Positions 1 through 11,700 of a stretch of DNA of 64,000 nucleotides are shown piece after piece. A program made the translations under genes and the position numbers. Below the pieces are notes generated by a model, which saw only the letters and a program-made list of their open reading frames with translations, was not told the origin of the DNA and did no database searches. Source of the stretch: Cyclina sinensis. Lineage: Eukaryota; Mollusca; Bivalvia; Venerida; Veneridae. Position 1 is the stretch's first letter, and each line of letters starts with the position of its first letter. The DNA is taken from the NCBI GenBank assembly GCA_012932295.1, contig JAAONU010000003.1, positions 28,940,361-29,004,360 on the forward strand, written 5' to 3'.

Positions 1-295
1 TCAACCCTTTGAAGAATTTTGATGAAACTTCAGACAAATGTTTACCACATCAAGATGACGTGCAGAACGCATGTTCCGCATGGCTGGCTCCAAGGTCAAG
101 GTCACAGTGACATTAACATTGAAAATCCTGTCCGCTCTGTAACTCTTCAACCCTTTGAAGAATTTTGATGGCTCCAAGGTCAAGGTCACAGTGACATTAA
201 CATTGAAAATCCTGTCCGCTCTGTAACTCTTCAACCCTTTGAAGAATTTTGATGAAACTTCAGACAAATGTTTACCACATCAAGATGACGTGCAG
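1..295. repeat. Degenerate tandem interspersed repeat
   Basis: The block beginning TCAACCCTTTGAAGAATTTT occurs at 1, 147 and 229, separated by shared segments (CTCCAAGGTCAAGGTCACAG at about 88 and 170; GAAACTTCAGACAAATG at 24 and 252). The array probably starts left of the window. It lies in an intron or upstream flank of the RCC1 gene. It reads through as an ORF on the minus strand only because the repeat lacks stops. Confidence 0.85.
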
Positions 296-563
296 AAATT
301 GTTGTCTCATTATTAAGTATACTCCTTGCAGACAGTATTGTTAGCCGAAATTTACATCCTACTCATTATCATGTATTCTCATGAATATTATCTTTTCCTT
401 CATGTCATGTTATAATCTTTTGAATATTCATAGCAATCTTCATTCCAAAATTCATACTATAGTATAGAATCAGAACAACATTTTTGAAAACCTGGTTTCG
501 TGGCATTGCCATGTTTCTTGTATACCAATATTCTAAGTGCCATTGTTTGTTTACATTTTACAG

Positions 564-2581
564 TGGAATTTCCAGACAGTACTGGGAGAGTGGTATCTGT
601 GTATGCAGGGTCCTATCACAGTGTGGCCCTTACTGGTATGTTTGACAAGTGTATTGGAGTAATAGGGTAGTGGTACTTGATGTACTTCAAATTTTAGATG
701 TCAGCTGTTGTCAAATCAGTGATTTTCAGTTTCACTGAAAGCTCGTTTTGTGGACATTTATTTATCTCTTTGGATTGTATTCAAACTTGATTTTGTAAGT
801 GTGGTACCATTTTGATAGTGAAAGAGTTGACAAGTCAATTAGTTGTTATTCTATATCTTTTTAACTTTTTTACATGATACAGTTTTTAACCCAGTAGAGC
901 TATATTTTGTGTTGTTATCATACTAAAACAGAACTGTACATTGCCAGGCAGTCACAAGTGGCATTTACATAATGTTCTTTTGATTATTAATAATTCATTT
1001 GGTAATACAGTAAATCTACTTTAACTAGTGTGATATATTTTCTCACCATCAATTATGATGTTCAAATATCAGTATTGTATCCACTGAACTAGACATCTGT
1101 ACCAACCTGTGTTATAGATCAGGGCCAGGTGTTTGTGTGGGGATGTAACAAGTATGGCCAGTGTACACAGGATCCACAGGTCACTTCACAGGTCAACACA
1201 CCATACAGGGTCAACCAGGACTTGTTTGGAGGTCAAAAGGTGAAGGTCATCAGGTCTGGCTGGACACACCTTATTGCTCAGACTGGTAGGTTTTTTTGAG
1301 GTATTAAGTTTGCTCAATGAGACCAGAGGTTTGATACTGTTTGAGTTATCCTGATTATGTTTTGAGGTCAGTAAAGTTTGTCACATGAGAAAACCTCAGT
1401 GACACCTGGTTTGTTTAAAGAATGCAAGAAAACCCAACAAAATATATTTTATGGAATTCAGTATTCATTCTGTGATGTTATTATTAAACACTTCCTCTTC
1501 AAATATATTCTAGTCATTCAATTAAGTAATTCAGGGTAATAACCAAGACACCAAAGTTTAGACTGAGAAACCAAATGCGTTGCTACATTTGACTTGATTT
1601 CACTGACAGATCTTTTACCAGCCTACTTCTTTTCTCAGAGATTAAAATGGCACTCGAAATATATCTGGTAAATATTTCAAATTTTGTTGTTTAGTTTTAT
1701 TCCTTAAAATGCCTTTTTATAAAAAGATTTTATGCCTATTTTATACTGGTCACATGACTGGCATTTTTGTTTATAGAATCTGGTGCTTTATATAGCTGGG
1801 GTCGTGGAGACTATGGTCAGTTAGGAAGGTCAAGGTCAGGAGGGGCCACATATAGTCCCCTACCTGCATTGATTGAGACAAGCATAGAGGTCACATCATT
1901 CGCATGTGGATCTGAACATACACTGTTTCTTGCAGGTATCATACTTTGGTGTTTTCAGAGTATATGTATAAATCATAATGGTTTCAATTTTGACTATTTG
2001 ACATCCCTTAATTGTCAGTAAGAAAACTATAATAGTTACTACATTATTTAAGTATTTGGTGTAGAGTCATTCTTAACATTTACTGCAGGAATCTTTGCAT
2101 ATAAGGTATTTTCCAGTTGGTTATATTTAGATTTCAGGATTTTACATACCCTGTGGATGGAAAAAACACAAGGGCATTTTGTCACCAAAAAAATAGCTAA
2201 ACCCATTTAGTATATCACAAAGAGGTTGATACTTCCTTACAACTGCCAGTCTAAAAAAACTCGATATATATATATCTTTATAGTTTGGCCATACACTTCT
2301 GAACTTTTCTGGTAGTCTGGCTATTTTAAGCTAGTAGATTGAGATCCACTTTGATTTTTTTCCTTCTTTTTTCAGATATTCTAAAATGGTTCATCTGATT
2401 TCTTTCAGGAGGGAATGTTTATGCCTTGGGTTGGAATGAACATGGACTGTGTGCCACAGGTGATGAGATTAACATAGAGACTGTGACAAGAATATCAGCT
2501 TTAGAGAACCAGTCTGTGAAATATATAGCCTGCGGTGGTGGACACTGCTTTGCAATCACCAGAGATAATGACTTTGGTTAG
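564..2581 (+). CDS. SERGEF: RCC1-repeat protein, SERGEF-like, C-terminal four exons
   Basis: Four exons with good splice sites and compatible phases: 564-635, 1118-1285, 1777-1935 and 2409-2581 (TAG at 2579-2581). The product has successive RCC1 blades, each with the Trp-Gly signature: QVFVWGCNKYGQ, ALYSWGRGDYGQLG and NVYALGWNEHGLC, plus repeated A-(C/G)-G-x-x-H-(T/C/S) strands. The last blade (WNEHGLCATGDE) resembles the end of vertebrate SERGEF (DelGEF), a secretion-regulating RCC1-fold protein; this family call is from memory. The 5' part lies outside the window. A polyadenylation signal 13 bp past the stop supports this end. Another RCC1-family member is possible. Confidence 0.75.
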
Positions 2582-2593
2582 CTTTGTATCAGA

Positions 2594-2603
2594 AATAAAT
2601 AAA
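2594..2603 (+). other. Polyadenylation signal of the SERGEF-like gene
   Basis: Two overlapping AATAAA hexamers lie just 3' of the TAG stop, implying a very short 3' UTR. This is the main support for ending the gene at 2581. Confidence 0.55.
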
Positions 2604-5600
2604 AATGAATTGCATACGTGGTGTTAATGATTTCTTGTTTATCTTGACAGTGTAAGGTTTGAAATCTAATAATCAGTATCGAGAAATTTACTGGTATGTT
2701 CTGTAATTTTTGAAAAAAGTAATGTTGATTTAAACAGTAGTAGATTCTACATCGAATAAAACATGAGCTACAAATATTTCTGGAAATTAAGAGATGTCTT
2801 TTGTTCATTTCCATAGATTTTTTTTCATGACTGTCGGTGTTTGGTAACTGATCATCTACAGGAAGAGAAAGCCCAGTGCTTCTAGAACATGTAGATGTCT
2901 GTTTCTCAATGCATCTCCCACAAACTAAAATAACTTGCACTGTAGTGGGATTCATTCATATGGGAAACTGTTAACAATAGAGACACTAAGATAGATAGGT
3001 ATGTCAAGGAATTGATTCTTTGACTCGGTAGTCATTGATGATTCATGACTTTACAGGAATAAGTCTGAATCATGTGGGGACCAAGATTTTGATGTCCCCA
3101 GCTGAAAAGTTTGAGGCATATAGCATTGCTCTGTTTGTATGTATAGGATCCTATCATTTTGTCTAATCAATAACTCGGAGACACGAGCCTAGGTTCATGA
3201 AACTTCAAATGATTATTGTGCATGACAAGTAGATGATTCCTATTGATTTTGAGGCTACTATGACAAAGGTCAATAGTAGAGTGACAAAGTGTGTAAATCC
3301 CTTGTCCAGTTGTTAACTAGGGACACAAAACTTTGTCATGGAAATTGGGCATGATCTGCAGATGATCCCACTTGATTTTAAGGTTAGATTGCCAGATACT
3401 TTCTTGATTTTTGTTCAGTCTTTTTCTGTAAAGCTAGTTGTCTAGCCGACGGCACCTTCACCTCACTGTGAAATGTGAACTTCTTTGTAAGTTGTGTGGG
3501 CATCCAGTTTTTAATGTGCTATATTTCTGTAACTGTTCAGAAGATAAAAATACAAAAAAAGATTTTTTCTTTTCATTTTTATTTTTTTAACCTGAACTGT
3601 TTTAACAAACATTTGAGATCCTTGTTTACATTGCATATACAAATAAACATTAAATGACTTAGACATTATCAAATCACAGATCAAACACAATCTGCACTGT
3701 TCCAAACATCAATCGATCTGTCATGTAGGATACAGTACAGTAAAACAGACAAACCAAACCAAGAAATAGTTTGAAATATAGATGCTCCTAGAGCAAATGC
3801 TGGTCTACAATACGGCATTTCCTGCAAATAAAGAGAGGATTTGTGTCTGCCTTTAAAGATTTGAGAAATTGTCATAGAATCTCATTCCAAGATTCAGAGA
3901 AATCCCTTGGCAGCATGACCTTAACCTCAGATCAAGGAAGTAATATAAGTATTATCTCCTGGAACTTAAACTTCACTTAGATTTTCATTTAAATACAGCA
4001 AGTGGCTGCTAAAAAATAGTTAAGACACAAAAACTGTGGCAAAATTAAACAGACCATTACTCTGGTAATCAATATAGATCATGCTGGCAATATTTTCATC
4101 TCCTCTTGGTACTGGGGCTTCCAACAGTTTTATTTAATAATTCCAACCAATGGTTGCTGAGAAATAGCACCAACATAAAAAGTGAAATAGTATACCATAA
4201 GTAGCATATCAAAAGGCCCATAACTCCGAGACAAATAATAAATCCTGATTGAAGTGGTAAGAAGTGCACCTCCAATTGTACTGAGGCTTCTTTTAGTTTC
4301 ATTTAACAATTCCAATGACTGGGTGCTGAGAAATAGTCCTGACACAAATACTCTGCCATATGTAACAAATCAAAAGAACCATAACTCTGTGATAAATAAT
4401 TAACCTGGATCATGTCTGTAATACTTCTATCTTTTGATACTGAGGCTTCATATAATCCCTACCAACTGCTGTTTAAAATACCCCAGAAAAGAATCTGATG
4501 GATGGACATACAGAAGAAGCAGTGACTACGCTCCCCTAAACTTATATTTGGGGAGCATAACAAACATGTAAACAAAGAAGCCAATGCATTACTTTTACAC
4601 TCTGGCTTTTTTCTCCCACTGATATCAGTAAACAGTAGCATAAAACTTTTGAGCTCAACAATGCATATATGATTATCCTTATTAATGATCTCACACACAA
4701 TGTTTAAACTTGCAAAATTACCATTTGAAAGTATGGATAAACATTTGATAAAAAAAACAACAACAGAAATTGCAAAGATTCAAACATGTACAAATTTTCT
4801 TTGGCTGTCCAATTTCTTGAAATTCCATGGTTAATACAGAAACTGAAGCAAAAATTTAAGGACTTTTAAGGTGATTTTAACGTTTTTACGGTCCATAATA
4901 CGTATGTATAATACTCACCATAGCATGTCATGTAGACTAATTAAAGGCTCTGATCTTCTTTATATTAATCTGTGTATATATAGATTCAATAACATTTCAG
5001 AACACTGGTTTTAAAGTTCAAGGAATAAGTAAATAAAAATTGAAATTACAGTCAACTGTTTTGAATTGAACTTTTTAAACACTTAAACAATTGTCCAATG
5101 AAATGACTGCGTCGAGTTTCCGTTTAAGGATCTATTTGGCATATTTTATACTTTAAGCATCAGCTATAAGAATTGTTTAATTTAGAGGCCCCCGATAGCT
5201 ATCCATGCTATTTTCAAGGACTTTTTAGGGACTTCTTAAGGCCAAGTTCAACTTAGGGGTTTTTAGAGGCCAATCCCAAAATTTAGGGAGTTGTTCAGGC
5301 CTGTACGAACCATGAATTCAGACCAGATCAACCAATATTTAAAAGTAACCCTCTGATAGTTCAAACTTGTTCCTTTTTAACTATTTTGTAGGAAGCTAGT
5401 AAACAGGATGTTAATGGTGTTAACCTACAATTCTTTGAAATAACATGTAATAATTGATGATTTTAAGATTTATTTTGACATTCTTTGCAATCCCTTTCTA
5501 AAATCTCTTTCATTATCAAATGAAATGAGATGAGATTCAAAACTGATCTACGTCTACCTAGTTTAGACTGATTTTATGTTGTTTTTGTTTTTAAGCTGAA

Positions 5601-7076
5601 TTTTAGCCTGATTCTATTAAAACTAAACCATGGATATCATACCAATCACATACAGAAACAAAAGGCAACAATGATACAAGTTTTGTAGTGCACGAACAAA
5701 ACTTTACACACAGCTACTATTCAGTAGCCTATATAATAGTTTCTTCTAGTATAGGAAAGGAAAGTAAACAAGGAACATAGTAAACAAGTAAACAAAGAGC
5801 AATAGAACATTCATTTGGTATCTACTTAATACTTAAAAGAAAACTGAAAAATCTTGACCATGTTTAAATGGATATAATACTGAAATAAACACACATGTTG
5901 GAACACATAAGGTTTCCCTTTTTATAGCACCATAGATTTGCTGCCTCTTCAAATACAACTGGCTTTGTTTTCCTAACAGACCTTTGCAGCCTTATACCAA
6001 TAAAGCAACCAACATTCTCCACTAATTGCCAACCCACAAAACTTCATGAGCACAAACTATTTGTTACTAAACTAAACACGTACGGCAAGCATTAACATAG
6101 TAAGTTTAATGTCTCAATGACGTATTAATGGTACAAACATATTTAAAGTAAAATGAAAAACATAAAATATTAATAGATAATATGAAATGCATTTGTGACA
6201 TATGAGTATTTCAACAAAAAACAAACAAACAAAACTAATGCTTTGATGTTGACTACCAGTAACTTCATTTTTCTTTGACACATTTCATTTCTCGGACAAA
6301 TGTTTGAAGACAACACCAAATTTATGCCATATTTATTCCACTGAAGGGCACTTTTTTCAAATTTACATGGATGAAAAAATAAAGTAACATGCATTAAAAT
6401 ATTCAAAATGTAAAAGTAAATATTCAAAATTATTATTCCCTCTTTGGTTATATGGTAAGACTAGAAAAATATCACTGGGTTTATTCCTACAGTAATCTGC
6501 AAGTAGTCTTCTTAACAGCAAGCTATGGCTGCAGAATTTCTGCAAATGAAAATTATATGTACAATAATATTCTTTACATATTTTTATTTTGAAAACATGG
6601 AAACAAAAGCTGCTCAATCCATGTATGTTAATAAAAAATGATGGAAATACATGAACTGAAACTTGGTTTGTAGCATTTCTTTGCAATGATTAACACAAAT
6701 TCGTTTTGTCTTTAAAGAATAACAAACTTGTAAAATGTTTATGTACATCAATATATCATGAACCATGGTGTATTTCTTTCTTGCAATCTGTCCTTTATTT
6801 CAAAAAGAATGAGACAAATCAAAACAGCTTATTTTCTGCTTGAAAATACAAAGGCTGCCGTTACTTGACCACTAGCAGGTGAACAGTTCCTCAAATTAAG
6901 GTTACCAGATTATGGAATATATTTTCTTGCCAACAGTTATTTTTGTAAAGCTCTCAAAACAGTCTGTATAAATAGCAGATGGGAAAGATGTGTACAGAAA
7001 CAAAGAAAAGTAATTCCTTCAACTGTTCGCAGCTTCTGTGGTTCTGATTTGTTTTCCTTAACACCTAGTTCAGTGC
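2604..7076. other. Intergenic: convergent 3' ends and old repeats
   Basis: I see no convincing coding exon. About 3090-3470 is a degenerate repeat of the bivalve type (phrases like ATAACTCGGAGACACGAGCC, 'tgatttTgaggctac', 'caaaggtcaa'). About 4000-4570 is a second array, ~165 bp monomers around CCATAACTC(C/T)G(A/T)GA(C/T)AAATAAT, ending in the hairpin GCTCCCC...GGGGAGC at about 4530-4556. From ~7076 leftwards must lie the 3' UTR of the minus-strand RING gene; a TTTATT (minus-strand AATAAA) at about 6794 is one possible end. Many short ORFs here are AT-rich noise. Confidence 0.6.
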
Positions 7077-8711
7077 CTACTTTCCAAGTCTCGGGAACTC
7101 TTCTGGGAACAAAGCATGTTTTCTGCATGTTGGGCAGGTACGCTCTCTCTCCACCCACTGACTGATACACTGCAAGTAAGAAGTTCATACAATTTGTCAA
7201 GCATATCAGAATTAATAAAACCACTGCAATGACAAATCTCGTATCTGTTCTCTGTGGCAGGTCAGATTTTTTAATATTCTCAACAGCACAATAGATTTCA
7301 ACTGTAATTTTATAGCATCACTTTTCCATCCTGGAAGTTTACCAAGTAATTCCCATTTTAAGTGGTTTTGTTACTAAGTATCTTGAGAAGGTATAACTAG
7401 ACAAGCATGATGGCCCTACACCTCTCACCAAAGTATAACTGCTCAAAATGACTAGTGCAATGTAACCAAGGCCTAAAAAAAATATAGTTTCCCCTCCTGT
7501 GTCTCATGCCAGATTGGGTTGGGTAGGTAGGTAAGTAAAATACTTTTTTTTAATGTAAAATATCTTATAATGATTAAATAATTTATATATCTGAATTATA
7601 TGTATTTCAAAGAAACAGAAATTATGAGTGCTTAGCATCTGTTCAAAGTTTAGAACCAAAGTTTTAAAGTTTTATTCAATATATGCGTCCCAGTTTGTAT
7701 ATTTACAATGCAAAACAAAAATATGAGTCAAATTTAAAGATGTGATTCTCACTGACATCCTTTGCTTCTATGTGCAATAAAAAAATACTTTTTTGCTGTT
7801 TTGCAATAAAATATTTTGGGTAGCTATGATTTTTGTGGGTAGGTAGCGGGAGGGGAAACAAACATTATTTTATTTTAGGCCCAATTTATTATCACAAAAA
7901 AGAAAGAACTAGACAATGCTGTATCAAAAATATCAAAGCTATTTGGTAAGAAAATGGACGACTTTATATAATAAAAGGTTTTCTGCATATTTCTTAGCAA
8001 TTTCCTTTAAAGGTATATACACAATTCTATATAAAAATATCCGAGTCCTGGGATGGAAAAATTAAAGCCTAGAGGACAAATCTGAATGATCTTGGTACAG
8101 GTCCACCATAGATCAGATATATTCACATTTACTTATGTACACAAAATAATAATACTTCATGCAAAATTTCAGAATTCTACAGAACTGTCTGTTGTCATAG
8201 AAGAAGAACTTTAAAGATTTTTGTATCTATTTCTACATAAAACATGTGACCACTAGGACAGGGCCATTAGTAACCCAAGATATGTAATTCTGAACAATCT
8301 TGGTAGAGGTACTAGACAATGCACACCAAAGCTCAAAATCTGGTGGTTTTAGTAAATGTTTTAGTTTTTGTTTTATTCCTGATGCCATAGCAATCAATCT
8401 TGTGAATGAAATAGAATTCTTTAAACAACTTTTTTCATGCATAGAACATCCTGACAACTTTAGTTATTTCTGGCCCAGAAAGTTTCGGAGGAGATATTGT
8501 TTAAAGAAAGCAGTAGACAAAAATATGATCAGAATGATGTACTATGAGCTAAAACATCAAGTCATATATCAACTGTGAACTGAATGAAAGCCCTCCATAC
8601 CTGTGAGTGGAACACATGCATGCAGTCCAGTTCTTTAACAGGGTCTGTGGTTAATGGGTCATGACAGATTACACAAATATCTTCCTCAAATGTACTGGCA
8701 CAAGTATCAGA
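7077..8711 (-). other. RING-H2 finger, split over the last two exons
   Basis: Exon 8711-8601 carries CVIC, then C-x-H-x2-H; exon 7169-7077 starts exactly on the sixth ligand (C2654) and ends with CPTC, then 15 residues to the stop. Spacing is C-x2-C-x13-C-x-H-x2-H-x2-C-x10-C-x2-C, standard for RING-H2. All eight zinc ligands are present, so the finger should be functional as an E2-binding module. Confidence 0.92.
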
Positions 8712-11700
8712 CTGTAAAACAACACATGTAATTCCATTCATATAAATTTAATAAAACCATACACAGCATTAATATTAAAAAAACATGGCTATGATTTAAC
8801 ATACTGGGTAACGGAATATTGTAACAAACATTTTGTGATTTTCTTACAAGGCATCTATCAAAATCTGTGACATTCATTTGGTATTAAAAAAAAATTTCCT
8901 GACTACTTTGAAAAAGCTTAATACAGTCAACATGCCTTATCAGTTAACATCGTCCTTGAAAACACTCCTCAATCTCTGTAAAGTTTTGACCTCACTTTTA
9001 AGAATGAATGTCGATATATATAATCATGAGTAATTCAGTACATATTTGTGTCTTCATTTTACAATGTTATATATCAGCTGTGACCCTTTCAGAAGGAAAC
9101 CAAGCTCTGGCTACCATTACAAATATCAGAGCTAGATTTCTGGTCTCTGAGGCAGCACAACTCAAGTAAGTTACTTATGTATGAAAAATTATAGATTCAA
9201 GAGATAAATAATATTGCAGTTATGTAATGTGTTTATAGTGTAACAGTGTTAAAACAGGGTTGAAATCCAAGACTGAACTATAGCTATAATACTTTAAGTG
9301 AGATCATAATGTGCTCAATGCTCCTGCAAGTAATGTACCAGATTTGACCTTCTAAACAGACCTAAACAAAAAGCATACTTCCAACACTTCATGAGTAGAA
9401 AGTCACTTCATGAGTAGAAAGTTTCAAGTTTGAATCCCAAACATTTCGGCAACAAGCAATCAGACAAATCAATCATCTGTACACTTAAAGGACACTACAT
9501 GACTTTCATGCTGAGGGCCAAGATCCTCCAAAGCCCTTCTTATTAACTAGGCAATACTGAACCATATGTATCTAAGCTCAAGGCCTTTTACTTTCTTTAA
9601 CACTTTTTTACTATATAACTCAATGTAAAACCAAGTGACAACTGGGGTGGGGCCAATTTTGATCCAGATCCAGGGGCCATGATTTGTATAAACTTGGTAG
9701 AGGTCCACTAGACAGATGTACAAACAAAATATCTTAATCCTAAGCCAAACAGTTTCTGACAAGAAGATTTTTAAGTTTTTCCTATATAAGTCTATGTAAA
9801 ATCAAGTGAACCCTGGGCTTCTGCCAATTCTATCCCTACAGTCATGATTTATAAAACTTTGATAGAGGTCAACAAGATGAGTCTATCAACCAAATTTGTA
9901 AGCTCTATCCCTTGTGGTTTCAGACAAGATTTTTCAAACTTTTTTCCTATATAACTATATGTTAGATCAAGTGACCCCTGGGTGGGGACAATTTTGATCC
10001 AAGAGCCATGATTTGTATAAACTTGGTAGAGGTCCACTAGACAATCATACACACTTAACACCTTAACTCTAGGCCTTATGGTTTCGGACAAGATGATTTC
10101 AAAAAAATTTCCTATGTAAGTCTATGTTAAAATCAAGTGACCCCTGGGCTTGGGCCAATTCTAACCCCAGAGCCATGATTTATAGAATTTTGGTAGATGT
10201 CCACTAGATGATGCTATCAACCAAATAAGTAAGCTCTAGGCCCTTGTGGTTTTAGTCAAAAAGATCTTTTTAAACTGTTTTTCATACATAACTCTATCTC
10301 AGATCAAGTGACCCCTTGGGCAGCACAAATTTGATCAAGAGGCCATGATTTGTATAAACTTGGTAGAGGTCCACTAGACAATCATACACACTTAACACCT
10401 TAACTCTAGGCCTTATGGTTTCGGACAAGATGATTTTAAAAAAATTTTCCTATGTAAGTCTATGTTAAAATCAAGTGACCCCTTGGCTTGGGCCAATTCT
10501 AACCCCAGAGCCATGATTTATAGAATTTTGATAGATGTCTACTAGATGATGCTATCAACCAAATAAGTAAGCTCTAGACCTTGTGGTTTCAGACAAGAAC
10601 AGTTTTAAAGTTTTTCCTTTCAGTTGCCATGGCAACCAGAGTTCTGTATGGTATAGCATTTTTTATAAAATTTTGAATGAGGACCATACAAGGATCATTT
10701 CTGTAAAGTTTGTGATATATCACCTTGTGATATAGGAGGAGATAATGTTTAAAGTCAATTGTGGACGATGGACGACGAAGGACAAAACAGCATACTAAAA
10801 GCTATACCTGACCTTTGGTCAGGTGCACTTATAAATAAGAGGATTGACACAAATTCAAAAAATATAGAGCTCTTAAATGCACTGAATGTGAAATTTTATC
10901 AAGATCCTTATGGATTAATTGTACCTTAAAGAATATCTGAAATTTGACACTTCTTACTGATGAGTCAAGTATGTTCTAGGTTCCAGTTTAAGAGAATATT
11001 TAAACTATGACATTACTTCACTTACCCTTTTCTCCTGTAATCATTCATTTGTGCTATTTTAGACAATCACACTGTCCAAACTTGTGACATAGCAAGGACT
11101 TGAGCTCTAATTTCTAATTCTACTAGTATGAAGACAATGCACTGTAACTGTCATTTTTTGTTTATTTCAGTGACTGCAAGGCAACAGTGGCCTCAGTGTA
11201 CCTGAAGCCAGGACAGAATTTCTCCACAGCTCCAATACTGAATGTCAGCATATGTGATCATGGTCCACTTATGTACAGTATTAAGTCAGGGGCACAGAAT
11301 GATAATATGGTAGGACAAGACAGTGAGCTAATTTGTCCAAAAAACCCAGACTTTTCGTTAAGAAAAACTTTGCCTACATATCTGTATTGAGATTCTGTTA
11401 CATTTTTTTTAGATAATAAATGATCTGATAATAAATGATCTGCACCTATACCATCTCACTGTTCACATTTGCTATTTAGCTGACATGAACTAAGAGTCTA
11501 TATTCAGTTAATGCTCTGAATGACACAACTAGAATTGATGTGCCTCACTATTAATAGTGATCTAAGTACCAAGTTCCCTGAAGATACAGTTGTGGGCTAT
11601 TTTCTAAGTATTCTGTTATAGTTTGTTTGTTTTGTTGTTGTTTTTTTCAGACTGTAACAGTGACATTTGGTACCAGCCTCTATTTTGGACCACCCCCAAG

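Noticed and set aside
3057..3136. Possible extra exon after SERGEF (acceptor TTTACAG, donor GTATGT, open in one frame)
   Set aside because: The SERGEF frame already ends at 2579-2581 with AATAAA nearby, a continuing exon was not found, and repeat sequence follows. An alternative 3' end is possible but unsupported.
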